Source: Halobellus rarus
GTDB taxonomy: Archaea; Halobacteriota; Halobacteria; Halobacteriales; Haloferacaceae
Assembly (NCBI RefSeq): GCF_024494595.1
Contig: NZ_JANHDI010000006.1
Span: 229,398-293,397, forward strand
Length of the DNA: 64,000 nucleotides
Direction: 5' to 3'
The notes under the pieces are model-generated. The model made no database searches. It had not been told where the DNA came from and saw nothing but the letters and a program-made list of their open reading frames with translations. Within the stretch, counting starts at the first letter, position 1. Every line of letters starts with the position of its first letter. Positions 43,382-51,999 of the stretch are shown piece by piece. A program made the position numbers and the translations under genes.

Positions 43382-44392
43382 TCACTGGGTCCCGGGCCAC
43401 TGAACCGCTCCGGGATTGTTGCGGAGTCGTCCGAAGACGTCGACGCCCATCTGGTTGAGCAAGTCGATGATGTCGATGAAAACCCAGTTCTCCGCCAGCA
43501 GGTCGCCCTCCCGCCGCCAGAAGTCGATGACGCGGAAGGTTACTGTCTCACCGGTGCTCGGGAGGCCAAACAGGCCGTCCCCGCAATGCGTAGTCTCACC
43601 GCTCGGCCACGCCGTCCACGCACAGTAGTCACCTTCGGCAACACGGATGGCGTTCCCCCCGGTTCCGCGGTCGGGAAAGGCTTCCAGCCATGGCCCTTGA
43701 TGGAACTCCTGGAACCCGTCGACGCCACGGGTGGTACCGATGCCGGCGGGCCCGTACCACATAAAGTCCTCGTGCCAGTACGTGTCCATATCCATAACAT
43801 CCAAATTTTCCCCATCGTACGAACCTAGCCCCTCGAAGATCATATCCTCAACCAGCTGGAGGGTCTGTTTGGACTCTGATCCTTCCTGCTCGTCAAATAG
43901 GAGTCCGTCCTGTGTTGCTGGGCCTGGTCGAACGACTTCGGGCGCAAGTGCCGGGATGAATCGGTAACCCGCCTGTCGCATCACGTCAAGCACGTCGAAC
44001 AGAATCCGCGTCTCTGCTATTTTTTCATCCACTACGCGGTATAGTGCACCGTACTGGATCCAGGTCGTATGCCCGGTTGCAGGGATGCCGAGCCAGTCTT
44101 CATCAAACGTACCGACAAACGTCCCTGCCGTACTGACCCACTCCTCGCCTTCGAACTCATCTTCGAGGAGGATGTAGTCGTTCGTTTCGAGGTCGGGAAA
44201 CCCAGTCAACAGTGGTTTCCAGCATCCTTGGGCTATCGATTCGACACCATTCAACTCGTTGATTGGCTCCGGACCGTACCACCCCGCGTCATCGTGGTAG
44301 AACTCGTCGAGGAGGCCATCGACACTCTCTGCCGTCACGTCGTGGATGCACTGTGAGAACTCGTGGACTAATCGCTTAGGTTCAGCTGCCAT
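43382..44392 (-). CDS. Double SnoaL-like protein, paralog B (divergent copy)
   Basis: 336 residues with the same two-domain plan as paralog A: FPDLETNDYILLEDEFEGEE, WLGIPATGHTTWIQYGALYR, MWYGPAGIGTTRGVDGFQEF, FPDRGTGGN and VIDFWRREGDLLAENWVFID. It is the most divergent of the four (for example GLPSTGETVTFRV instead of PATG...MRV in the C-half). Its DNA looks less GC-rich than its neighbours, suggesting separate acquisition or relaxed constraint. All motif residues shared by both halves are still there, so it is probably functional. Reaction unknown. Confidence 0.83.
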   Translation of the reverse strand: MAAEPKRLVHEFSQCIHDVTAESVDGLLDEFYHDDAGWYGPEPINELNGVESIAQGCWKPLLTGFPDLETNDYILLEDEFEGEEWVSTAGTFVGTFDEDWLGIPATGHTTWIQYGALYRVVDEKIAETRILFDVLDVMRQAGYRFIPALAPEVVRPGPATQDGLLFDEQEGSESKQTLQLVEDMIFEGLGSYDGENLDVMDMDTYWHEDFMWYGPAGIGTTRGVDGFQEFHQGPWLEAFPDRGTGGNAIRVAEGDYCAWTAWPSGETTHCGDGLFGLPSTGETVTFRVIDFWRREGDLLAENWVFIDIIDLLNQMGVDVFGRLRNNPGAVQWPGTQ

Positions 44393-44480
44393 ATAATTCG
44401 GCCTCGACTAAGATAACCACTCACACGGAAAATGAAACTATCGTACGGGGTGGTGCGTCCGAGCGCGTACTTTCTCCAAG

Positions 44481-45500
44481 TTATGGCGCGGAGGACCGCC
44501 GAACAGACCGCGGATTCTCGCGTAGACGTTCAAACACGTCGACACCGAGCTGGTCGAGCAGGTCGATCATATCGATGAACACCCAGTTCTCCGCGAGGAG
44601 GTCACCCTCCCGTCGCCAGACGTCGATAACCCGCATATCTGTCGAGTTCCCGGTCGCTGGCAGTCCCAGCCACCCGTCGCCCAGATGAGTCCCCACAACT
44701 GCTGGCCATCCAGTCGAGGCACAATAGTTCCCCTCGGCGAGGCGCGCGTCGTGGTGTCCAACTTCCCGGTCGGGGAACGCCTCCAAGAACGGATTCTGAT
44801 GGAACTCCTGGAATCCGTCGATCCCCCTGGTACTCCCGATGCCGGCCGGTCCGTACCACATAAAGTCCTCGTGCCAGTACTGCTCCATACCCATATTTTC
44901 CAGACCCTGTTCTTCGTAGGAATTCAGCCCGTCGAACAACATCCCCTCCACCAGTTCCATCGTCTGTCGGGAATCCTCCTCGTCCTGCGGTTCGAGCAGG
45001 ACACCGTTCTGACTCGTCGGGCCCGGAATAATCACTTCCGGCGCGAGAGACGGAACGAACTGGTAGCCGGCCTGCCGGAGCACGTCCAGCACGTCGACGA
45101 TGGTTCGCGTCTCGGCGATCTTCCCGTTCTCGAACCGGTGGAACTCGCCGTATCGGAGCCACGTCGCGTGTCCGGTCGCGGGGATGTCGAGCCAGTCGTT
45201 CTCGAACGTCCCGACGAGATTGCCGGTCGCACAGACCCACTCGTCGCCCTCGAACTCCCCGGCGAACAGGACGTAGTCGTTCTTCTCGAGATCCGGGAAT
45301 GCTCGCAGCAAGGGCCGCCAGAACTCTTCGACCAGTTCAGCCCGGCCCGCGAGTTCGTCGATCGGTGCCGGACCGTGCCACTCGACGTCCTCGTCGACGT
45401 ATTCGGCAAGTAGATCCTCGATGCCGTCTGCAGTCGTCTCGTGAACACGACTGGAGAACTCGTGTACTGATTGTTTATTTTCCATTCTTTGTGTTGCCAT
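44481..45500 (-). CDS. Double SnoaL-like protein, paralog C
   Basis: 339 residues, two SnoaL-like halves: WHGPAPIDELAGRAELVEEF, FPDLEKNDYVLFAGEFEGDE and WLDIPATGHATWLRYGEFHR, then MWYGPAGIGSTRGIDGFQEF, GLPATGNSTDMRVIDVWRR and LAENWVFIDMIDLLDQLG. Three starts are possible: GTG 45509, ATG 45500 and ATG 45485. A TATA-like TTTTATCA at about 45540 favours one of the first two; ATG 45500 is given. Each paralog has its own upstream promoter, so the four are not one operon but may share control. No enzymatic assignment is possible. Confidence 0.84.
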   Translation of the reverse strand: MATQRMENKQSVHEFSSRVHETTADGIEDLLAEYVDEDVEWHGPAPIDELAGRAELVEEFWRPLLRAFPDLEKNDYVLFAGEFEGDEWVCATGNLVGTFENDWLDIPATGHATWLRYGEFHRFENGKIAETRTIVDVLDVLRQAGYQFVPSLAPEVIIPGPTSQNGVLLEPQDEEDSRQTMELVEGMLFDGLNSYEEQGLENMGMEQYWHEDFMWYGPAGIGSTRGIDGFQEFHQNPFLEAFPDREVGHHDARLAEGNYCASTGWPAVVGTHLGDGWLGLPATGNSTDMRVIDVWRREGDLLAENWVFIDMIDLLDQLGVDVFERLRENPRSVRRSSAP

Positions 45501-45619
45501 AGCTCTCACCGACTGGATTATGGTCCTCGCGGATATGATAAAACACTATCGGACGCGCATATGGACTCGTTCGAGCGCTGCTTCAGACTCCGGGTCGACG
45601 GCCGATAACCTAGCGCCGT

Positions 45620-46621
45620 TTAGAGATACTGCCGGTCGTTCCGCACCCGCTCGAGAACGTCGACGCCAATCTGGTCGAGCAAGTCGATCATATCGATGAA
45701 CACCCAGTTTTCTGCGAGCAGATCCCCCTCGCGGCGCCAGAAGTCCATAACCCGCATCTCGACTGATTTGCCCGTCGCAGGGAGTCCCAGCCACCCGTCG
45801 CCGAGGTGTGTCGCCTCCAAGCTCGGCCAGCCAGTCCACGCACAGTACGTTCCCTCGGCCAGTCGGATGTCGTCGCTGTCAGCTTCCCGATCGGGGAAGG
45901 CATCCAGAAACGGCTGCTGATGATATGCCTGAAACCCGTCGATACCGCGGGTCGAACCGATGCCAGCGGGACCGTACCACATAAAGTCGTCGTGCCAGTA
46001 CTCGTCCATCCCCATCCCGTCGAGTCCTTCGTCTTCGTAGGATTCCAAACCCTCGAAGATCATCCCCTCGACCAGTTCAAGCGTCCGCTCGGTCTCGGCT
46101 GGGTCCGCACCATCGAGGAGGATGCCGTCGACAGTCGCCGGTGCTGGCGCGACGATTTCGGGGGCGAGCGCCGGGACGAACTGATAACCGGCCTGCCGCA
46201 GTACGTCGAGGACGTCGATGAAGAGCCGAGTCTCCGCGATTTTCCCCTCCTCGAACCGATGGAACGTCCCGTGTCTGATCCACGTCGCGTGCCCGGTGGC
46301 GGGGATGTCGAGCCAGTCGTTCTCGAACGTCCCGACAAAGTTGCCTGCGGCACACACCCACGTACTGTCTCGGAACTCACCGCCAAAGAGGATGTAATCG
46401 TTCCGCTCGAGATCCGGGAACGACTCGAGGAGCGGCTCCCAGTAGTGTTGGCGGATCTCCTCGCGCCCGGCCAACTCGTCGAAAGGAGCCGGACCGTGCC
46501 ACCCCGCGTCAGGATGGTAGTGTTCCGCCAGGAGGTCTGCGATACGATCGGTTCCCGTGTTCCGCACCGAACGGGCGAAATCGTGGATTCGCCGCTTGCA
46601 CTGTCCGCGTTCATTGCTCAT
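45620..46621 (-). CDS. Double SnoaL-like protein, paralog D
   Basis: 333 residues with both SnoaL halves: WHGPAPFDELAGREEIRQHY, FPDLERNDYILFGGEFRDS and WLDIPATGHATWIRHGTFHR, then MWYGPAGIGSTRGIDGFQAY, GLPATGKSVEMRVMDFWRR and LAENWVFIDMIDLLDQIG. ATG 46621 is preferred; a longer frame starts 12 codons upstream but would run into a palindrome (TGTGAC-ACG-GTCACA, 46644-46658) that looks like an operator shared with the divergent MBL gene. Divergent pairing with the hydrolase hints at a common pathway. Confidence 0.85.
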   Translation of the reverse strand: MSNERGQCKRRIHDFARSVRNTGTDRIADLLAEHYHPDAGWHGPAPFDELAGREEIRQHYWEPLLESFPDLERNDYILFGGEFRDSTWVCAAGNFVGTFENDWLDIPATGHATWIRHGTFHRFEEGKIAETRLFIDVLDVLRQAGYQFVPALAPEIVAPAPATVDGILLDGADPAETERTLELVEGMIFEGLESYEDEGLDGMGMDEYWHDDFMWYGPAGIGSTRGIDGFQAYHQQPFLDAFPDREADSDDIRLAEGTYCAWTGWPSLEATHLGDGWLGLPATGKSVEMRVMDFWRREGDLLAENWVFIDMIDLLDQIGVDVLERVRNDRQYL

Positions 46622-46643
46622 TCGTAACACCCACCTACGGATC

Positions 46644-46658
46644 TGTGACACGGTCACA
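46644..46658. promoter_or_regulatory. Palindrome between divergent SnoaL-D and MBL genes
   Basis: TGTGAC-ACG-GTCACA is a perfect inverted repeat with a 3-base centre, 22 bases before the start of paralog D. A second repeat, GTCCCTT-CAGCGA-AAGGGAC at 46721-46740, lies on the MBL side. Either could be a regulator site. Confidence 0.5.
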
Positions 46659-46776
46659 AAAACGATTCGGGGATGCCGGATAGACGACGGGCAAGTTGCC
46701 GAGAGACGTCGACAGCCGAGGTCCCTTCAGCGAAAGGGACGATAGCTATTTGTAGCTCGATAGAATCTCTCTTCGT

Positions 46777-47571
46777 ATGTCGGAGACTGCTCCAGTCGTT
46801 AGAACGCTCGACATCGCCGATACCGTGTACGATATCACCTGGCAGGCCGCAGACGAAGGGCCAGAAATCACCCAGGGCGAGCGCCACCGGACCTATTTTT
46901 TCGACCTTCCCGGTGACGTACCGACCCTCGTGGACACCTGCTTTCAGAACCGCGCCGAGTACCTCTTCGAGGGCATCGAACAGATCGGCGTCGAACCCGA
47001 ACGGCTCGTCATCACACACCGGCATTTAGACCACGTCGGCGCGTTCGACGAGGTAGTGGAACGCTACGACGTGGAAACGTGGGTCCCCGAGGACGACAAC
47101 GTCGTCGAGATCGACGACTACGGAATCGACATTCAGACCGAACCCGATCACCTCTTCGGCGACAAGGAACAGATCGGCCGGTTCGAGACCGTACACGTCC
47201 CCGGTCACTCGCCCGGGAACTCCGTTCTCGTCGACGAAGAGGCGGGAATAGCCCACTGCGCCGACACGGTTTCGGGATCGGACCGCCGCGGTCTCCCGCC
47301 GGGGTATCTCCTCCATCCGCCGCAGGCGACACACACGAATCAGCCGGCGGAGGCGGCTGTCGAGGCCGAGAAGAACCTCGAAAAACTGCTGGACTACGAG
47401 TTCGATGTCGCGCTCCTCAACCACGGGACGCCGGTGTTCAAAGACGCCTCGAAAAAACTCGAACGCTACGTCAACTTCGAATCGAACTTCAGTGGCGAGG
47501 GTCGATCGATCCACGCTAACGATCGAAAGACCATCGAGGCGGACGAACTGTACAGCCGTCTCGACGAGTAA
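46777..47571 (+). CDS. MBL-fold metallo-hydrolase
   Basis: A 264-residue metallo-beta-lactamase-fold hydrolase. Metal ligands are complete: His81, His83, Asp85 and His86 (THRHLDHVGA), His144 (HVPGHSPGN), Asp163 (HCADTV) and His216 (LLNHGTPV). The closest general class is glyoxalase II-like or lactonase-like enzymes that cleave esters, thioesters or lactones. It diverges from SnoaL paralog D. If the SnoaL proteins make a lactone or cyclic ester, this hydrolase could open it; that is speculation from context. Confidence 0.9.
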   Translation: MSETAPVVRTLDIADTVYDITWQAADEGPEITQGERHRTYFFDLPGDVPTLVDTCFQNRAEYLFEGIEQIGVEPERLVITHRHLDHVGAFDEVVERYDVETWVPEDDNVVEIDDYGIDIQTEPDHLFGDKEQIGRFETVHVPGHSPGNSVLVDEEAGIAHCADTVSGSDRRGLPPGYLLHPPQATHTNQPAEAAVEAEKNLEKLLDYEFDVALLNHGTPVFKDASKKLERYVNFESNFSGEGRSIHANDRKTIEADELYSRLDE

Positions 47572-47629
47572 CGTCACCTCCAGCCGTCCCGAGAGGCAAA
47601 GTCACCCTCCACTATCTCGACGAAGACCG

Positions 47630-48529
47630 TTACTCGCCGCCGACCTGATCTTCCAGTTCCTGTTCGAACATCTTCACGACCGAACCAACGTCTTCCTCAC
47701 CGAACCCCTCGTCACTTGCCTGCGTGTACAGGCGGTGGACGAGGCTTCCCATCACCATCGGGAAATCCTCCGAATCCGCCATATCGACGGCGAGGCCGAC
47801 GTCCTTTCGCGCGAAGTCGACGCTGAACCCCGCCTCGAAGTCACGTTCGAGCACGCGCGGCATTCGGCTTTCGAACGCCACCGAAGTGGCGCTGGCGTTC
47901 CCCAGAATGTCCCAGAGGCGCTCGCTATCGATGCCGTACCGAGCGCCGAGCGCGACGGTCTCCATCGCCAGCAGCAGGTTCCCCATCGACATCGTATTGT
48001 TCAGCAGCTTCATCGCGTGTCCGGCCCCCGAAGAGCCGGCGTAGTGGAGCTCCGCACAGAGGGCCTGCAACACGTTCTGTGCGTGCTCGGAGTCGAAGAC
48101 GGCCTCTTTTCCACCAACGAGGCCCGTGAGAGTACCGTCACGCGAGTTTTCCGGTCCGCCAGTGATCGGCGCATCCAGAATCTCTGCGGGCGTGTCCTCG
48201 ACAGCCTCGGCGACCGCTTCGGTCGTCGGCGGTGCGATCGTACTCATCTCCAAGAAGGTTGTCTCGACAGACTCGTGCGCTAGCCCTCCCTCACCGGTAT
48301 ACACGGCCTTCACGATCTCGGAGTTCGGGAGGCTCGTGATGGTGACGTCGCTCCGTCGGGCAACGTCGCGGCCGCTGTCAGCGACGATCCCTCCGTAATC
48401 GGCAAACGTCTCGCGGGCCTCCGGCTGGAGGTCGTGTCCGTACACCTCGAAGCCCTCGTCGAGGAGATGCTTCGCCATATTGCCGCCCATCTTGCCGAGT
48501 CCGACGACTCCGGCAGTGGTCTCAACCAT
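47630..48529 (-). CDS. 3-hydroxyisobutyrate dehydrogenase family NAD(P)-dependent oxidoreductase
   Basis: A 299-residue beta-hydroxyacid dehydrogenase. The Rossmann motif is GVVGLGKMGGNMAKHL (7-22), the substrate-binding DAPITGGPENSRDGTL follows at about 119-134, and the catalytic lysine is Lys174 in GHAMKLLNNTMS. Substrates in the family include 3-hydroxyisobutyrate, tartronate semialdehyde and related acids. A strong TATA box (ACATATAATAA on the minus strand, about 48551-48561) lies some 27 bases before the ATG, giving a leaderless transcript separate from the aldehyde dehydrogenase upstream. Together the two could handle a semialdehyde/hydroxyacid pair. Confidence 0.92.
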   Translation of the reverse strand: MVETTAGVVGLGKMGGNMAKHLLDEGFEVYGHDLQPEARETFADYGGIVADSGRDVARRSDVTITSLPNSEIVKAVYTGEGGLAHESVETTFLEMSTIAPPTTEAVAEAVEDTPAEILDAPITGGPENSRDGTLTGLVGGKEAVFDSEHAQNVLQALCAELHYAGSSGAGHAMKLLNNTMSMGNLLLAMETVALGARYGIDSERLWDILGNASATSVAFESRMPRVLERDFEAGFSVDFARKDVGLAVDMADSEDFPMVMGSLVHRLYTQASDEGFGEEDVGSVVKMFEQELEDQVGGE

Positions 48530-48607
48530 ATCGAAAAGTCTGCCTACCCGTTATTATATGTACCGACTAGTCGAGATGCGGCGTCGCCGTCGCGGCAGGG
48601 TCAGACA

Positions 48608-50056
48608 CTACTGGAAATTGTGGTAGACCGACTTGATCTGGGTGTACTTCAGCGCGCCGTGTTTCCCGTCTTCGCCGCCCAGTCCGGACTCGTTCCAGCC
48701 GATGTGGTGGCCCTGTTGTGCGCCACCACTCCCGTTGATGAACGTCTCGCCGAAGTCGAGGTCCTCCGCGATCTGCATCGCATCGCGATAGCTCTCGGTG
48801 AAGACGTACGAGGAGAGCCCGTACCGCGAGTCGTTGGCGTACGCGACGGCCTGATCCACGGAGTCGACCTCGACGACGGGCGCCACCGGGCCGAACACCT
48901 CCTCGCTGACGACGTCCATTTCCTGATTCACGTCGCCGAGAACGGTCGGTTCCACCCAGTGACCGCCCGAGGTGGGCGGCTCTGCGACCGACTCACCGCC
49001 CGTCAGGACCGTTGCCCCCTGCTCGATCGCTCCTCGGATCGCTTCCTGCGTCTTCTCGAGTTCTCCCGCGCTCACCTGCGGCCCCATATCGGGGTCGTCA
49101 CGCGGGTCGCCGATCTCGAGGGCGTCCATCGCTTCAACGAACTGCGACTGGAACTCATCGCGGACGTCGGAGTGGACGTATACCCGCTCGACGCACGTGC
49201 AGGCCTGTCCCGCGTTGATCGTCCGCGACGCGACGATGTTCTCCACGGCGAGTTCGACGTCGGCGTCCGCGCAGACGATCGCCGGCGCCTTACCACCGAG
49301 CTCGAGCGAAACCCGCGTGAGATCGTCCGCCGCGTTACGCATTATCGCCTTCCCGGTCTCGACGTTGCCGGTCATCGTCACGTAATCCACCTCGCTGTCG
49401 CTTACGAGTCCGGCTCCGACCGCGCCGCCGCCGGTCACGACGTTCAGGACACCTGGTGGAAGATCGACCTCGCGGTCGACGATGTCGACCAGTTCGAGCG
49501 TGGTCAGCGGCGTCAGCTCGCTCGGCTTGAGGACTGTCGTGTTGCCAGTGACGAGGGCAGGCGCGAACTTCCGCACGAAGACGGAAATCGGGAAGTTCCA
49601 CGGGATAATCCCCGCGACAACCCCGTAGGGCTTCCGCAGCAGATTGATCGACTGGCGCGGTTCGCTTCCCGGAACGACGTCGCCTTCGATTCGACGGTCC
49701 CACTCCGACATATATCGTGCGATGTCCGCGGCCGCGCGGATCTCGTATTCCGCCACCGAATACGTCTTTCCCTGTTCGGTGACGAGCGTCTCTGCCAGCG
49801 GTTCGGCGTGGTCTTCGAGGAGGTCCGCGATCTCACGGATCAGATCACCGCGTTCCTTCGCCGGGCGTCGCTCCCATTCGGGTTGCGCGGCCCGCGCCGC
49901 TTCCGTGGCTCGCCGGACGTCGTCTGTCGTCGCGGACGGTACTGAATCCACTTCTGTCCCTGTAGTCGGATCAGAGACGGGAATGCTGTCGTCGTTCGCC
50001 GGTGCGTGCCACTCGCCGTCGATGTAGAGAGGCGTATCACTCAACTCTTGGCTCAT
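48608..50056 (-). CDS. NAD(P)-dependent aldehyde dehydrogenase (lactaldehyde/succinate-semialdehyde type)
   Basis: A 482-residue ALDH. Catalytic residues: Asn154 in IPWNFP, Lys177 in VLKPSE, Glu252 in LELGGK and Cys286 in NAGQACTCVERVYV. The CxC around the nucleophile recalls lactaldehyde dehydrogenase (AldA) and related enzymes. A minus-strand TATA box, TAATTATTTATT near 50080-50092, sits about 29 bases before the ATG, so it has its own leaderless promoter although it follows the ABC transporter genes on the same strand by 170 bases. It may oxidise a semialdehyde from aromatic or hydroxyacid catabolism. Confidence 0.94.
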   Translation of the reverse strand: MSQELSDTPLYIDGEWHAPANDDSIPVSDPTTGTEVDSVPSATTDDVRRATEAARAAQPEWERRPAKERGDLIREIADLLEDHAEPLAETLVTEQGKTYSVAEYEIRAAADIARYMSEWDRRIEGDVVPGSEPRQSINLLRKPYGVVAGIIPWNFPISVFVRKFAPALVTGNTTVLKPSELTPLTTLELVDIVDREVDLPPGVLNVVTGGGAVGAGLVSDSEVDYVTMTGNVETGKAIMRNAADDLTRVSLELGGKAPAIVCADADVELAVENIVASRTINAGQACTCVERVYVHSDVRDEFQSQFVEAMDALEIGDPRDDPDMGPQVSAGELEKTQEAIRGAIEQGATVLTGGESVAEPPTSGGHWVEPTVLGDVNQEMDVVSEEVFGPVAPVVEVDSVDQAVAYANDSRYGLSSYVFTESYRDAMQIAEDLDFGETFINGSGGAQQGHHIGWNESGLGGEDGKHGALKYTQIKSVYHNFQ

Positions 50057-50226
50057 CCATTGAGGGGTCGAACCACAGGAATAAATAATTAGCCTCTGGG
50101 CCGGAGCGGTCGGGGTCGAACGGGGAACAGGTCCTGTGCATTTGACACACAGCTGCTGGACGATAGATCGATCAGAGCTGCACTACAGCGGGAGATGAGG
50201 AAAATCTGAGCGGAACGAAGCCCGTC

Positions 50227-51102
50227 TCAGGAGCTAACGGCGGCCGCTTTGAAGCCAATCAGGCGGCCGATCAGCACCACGAGGACCAGCACCAAGAGAA
50301 TCTGAATCGATGCGGTGGCCGCCACTAGCGGTGACGACTCGTACTGCAGGAAGAGGAATATCTCGACCGGCAGCGTCGTCGAGCTCCCGCTCGAGAGGAA
50401 CAGCGCGACCAGAGAGTCCGTGAACGAGAGGATGAACGCCAGCAGGAATCCGGAGATGACCCCGCTTTTCATCAACGGGAGCGTTATCTTCCGGAACGCC
50501 TGGAACTTGGTCGCGCCGAGGTTTCGCGCCCCTTCGACGAGTTCGGTATCGACCGACTCGATCGCCGTCATCGCCGTGAGGAACGTGTACGGGATCGTGA
50601 TGACCACGTGGCCCACGACGAGCTTTGCGGACGTCGGAACGAAACTCAGGAAGTTGAAATTGAGCGTTATCATCAGCGCGAGCGCGATGATCGCCGGCGG
50701 GATGATGAGGGGAGAGATGAAGTACATAACGACCTCGTTCTCGAACGGCACGTCACGGCGAACGACGACGTACGCGGCGAGGATTCCGAGGATCGTCGAG
50801 ATCGTGGCGGTAGTGACTGCGATCGGTAGGCTCACGAAAAAGAACGGGTCGAAGAACGAACTCGCGATGAATTCTTGATACCAGCGCAGGGAGATCCCTG
50901 TCGGGGGAAATGCCTGAGATTGGGTCGGGTTGAGCGAGATCCCGACCACGATGACGATCGGAAGGACCAGTATGGATACCGCTAATCCGAGCAGCCCGTA
51001 ATAGAGCGCCCGTCCGGCGAAGACCGCCGGAGCCGAGAGCGACCGCGAGTTCCGGCCGGTCAGGAGCGTCGAAATCACGCTCATAATCGCCATCAGTCCC
51101 AT
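50227..51102 (-). CDS. ABC transporter permease (PotC-like)
   Basis: A 291-residue inner-membrane permease with six helices. The ATPase-coupling EAA loop reads EGARNLGATKFQAFRKITLPL (split here as EGARNLGATKFQAF and RKITLPL), in the C-terminal half as usual. It pairs with the permease upstream to form the channel of a polyamine/opine/organic-compound type importer. Two starts are plausible: ATG 51102, inside the end of the preceding gene, and ATG 51093, which makes a TGATG overlap with its stop. The latter would remove three residues only. Confidence 0.92.
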   Translation of the reverse strand: MGLMAIMSVISTLLTGRNSRSLSAPAVFAGRALYYGLLGLAVSILVLPIVIVVGISLNPTQSQAFPPTGISLRWYQEFIASSFFDPFFFVSLPIAVTTATISTILGILAAYVVVRRDVPFENEVVMYFISPLIIPPAIIALALMITLNFNFLSFVPTSAKLVVGHVVITIPYTFLTAMTAIESVDTELVEGARNLGATKFQAFRKITLPLMKSGVISGFLLAFILSFTDSLVALFLSSGSSTTLPVEIFLFLQYESSPLVAATASIQILLVLVLVVLIGRLIGFKAAAVSS

Positions 51103-51998
51103 TCTGAAACCCCCATTCGGTCGCGAACGAATGAAAAGTAAATGTACACCATTGCTGTCGTCGTGATCGTCAGGATCGTCCCAACGGCGCTCGCGAAGGG
51201 CCAGTTGAGACCGTTCACGGCACTGTCGTATATCAACCGCCCCATCGTCAGATCCGAACGGCCGCCGAGCAGGTCAGGAGTCACGATTGAGTTCATCGTC
51301 AGGACGAACACGAAGATGGTCCCGGTGAGTAGACCGGGCAGGCTCAGGCGGAACGTCACCTTGTAGAACGCCTGGAGCTGATTCGCGCCGAGGTTTCGCG
51401 CCGCGGGGACGAGCGAGTCCGGGATGTCTTCGATCGACGAGTAGACGGGCAGGACGACGAGCGGGAGGTATACCCCGATTAGACCGATTGTGACCGACAG
51501 CGTGTTCCCCAGAAGAGCGATTTTGAAACCCAGCAGATCCTGGAGGACAGTGTTGATCACGCCGTTGGTGGCGAACAGAACGATCCACCCGTAGATGCGG
51601 ACCACCGTCCCGACCATAAGTGGGAGGAAGACCGCGAACAGCGCCAGCTGGCGACGCAGCGGAGTGGTCGTTGCGATAAAGTACCCGAGTGGGTACCCAA
51701 GCAAGACGCAGAACGCGGACACGATGAGCGACAGCCTGACCGTGTACCAGAGCAGTCCCTGGTAGAAGGGATCGAACAGGAGCTGCTCGTAGTGTTCGAG
51801 GGTGAAGTTCCAGGAAATGATCGTCGTCGCGCTGTACTCGAAAAAGCTGATGTACACCGCATAGAGGATCGGGATGATCAGGAAGAACAGCAGGTACGCC
51901 GCCGGTGGCACGGCCGGAAGGTACTCGTCCAGCCAATCCGAGACCCGGTTTGGCCGACCGACGAGATCGCCAGTGAAGTCTGTGATTGCGCCCAGCAT
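51093..51998 (-). CDS. ABC transporter permease (PotB-like)
   Basis: A 301-residue permease with six transmembrane segments, the first being PAAYLLFFLIIPILYAVYIS. The EAA loop is PAARNLGANQLQAFYKVTF, about 90 residues from the C terminus. It starts one base after the TAG of the ATPase gene and ends overlapping the second permease, so ATPase, PotB-like and PotC-like are translated together. The import substrate is determined by the binding protein at 53127 and is not known. Confidence 0.93.
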   Translation of the reverse strand: MLGAITDFTGDLVGRPNRVSDWLDEYLPAVPPAAYLLFFLIIPILYAVYISFFEYSATTIISWNFTLEHYEQLLFDPFYQGLLWYTVRLSLIVSAFCVLLGYPLGYFIATTTPLRRQLALFAVFLPLMVGTVVRIYGWIVLFATNGVINTVLQDLLGFKIALLGNTLSVTIGLIGVYLPLVVLPVYSSIEDIPDSLVPAARNLGANQLQAFYKVTFRLSLPGLLTGTIFVFVLTMNSIVTPDLLGGRSDLTMGRLIYDSAVNGLNWPFASAVGTILTITTTAMVYIYFSFVRDRMGVSEWD

Positions 51999-51999
51999 A

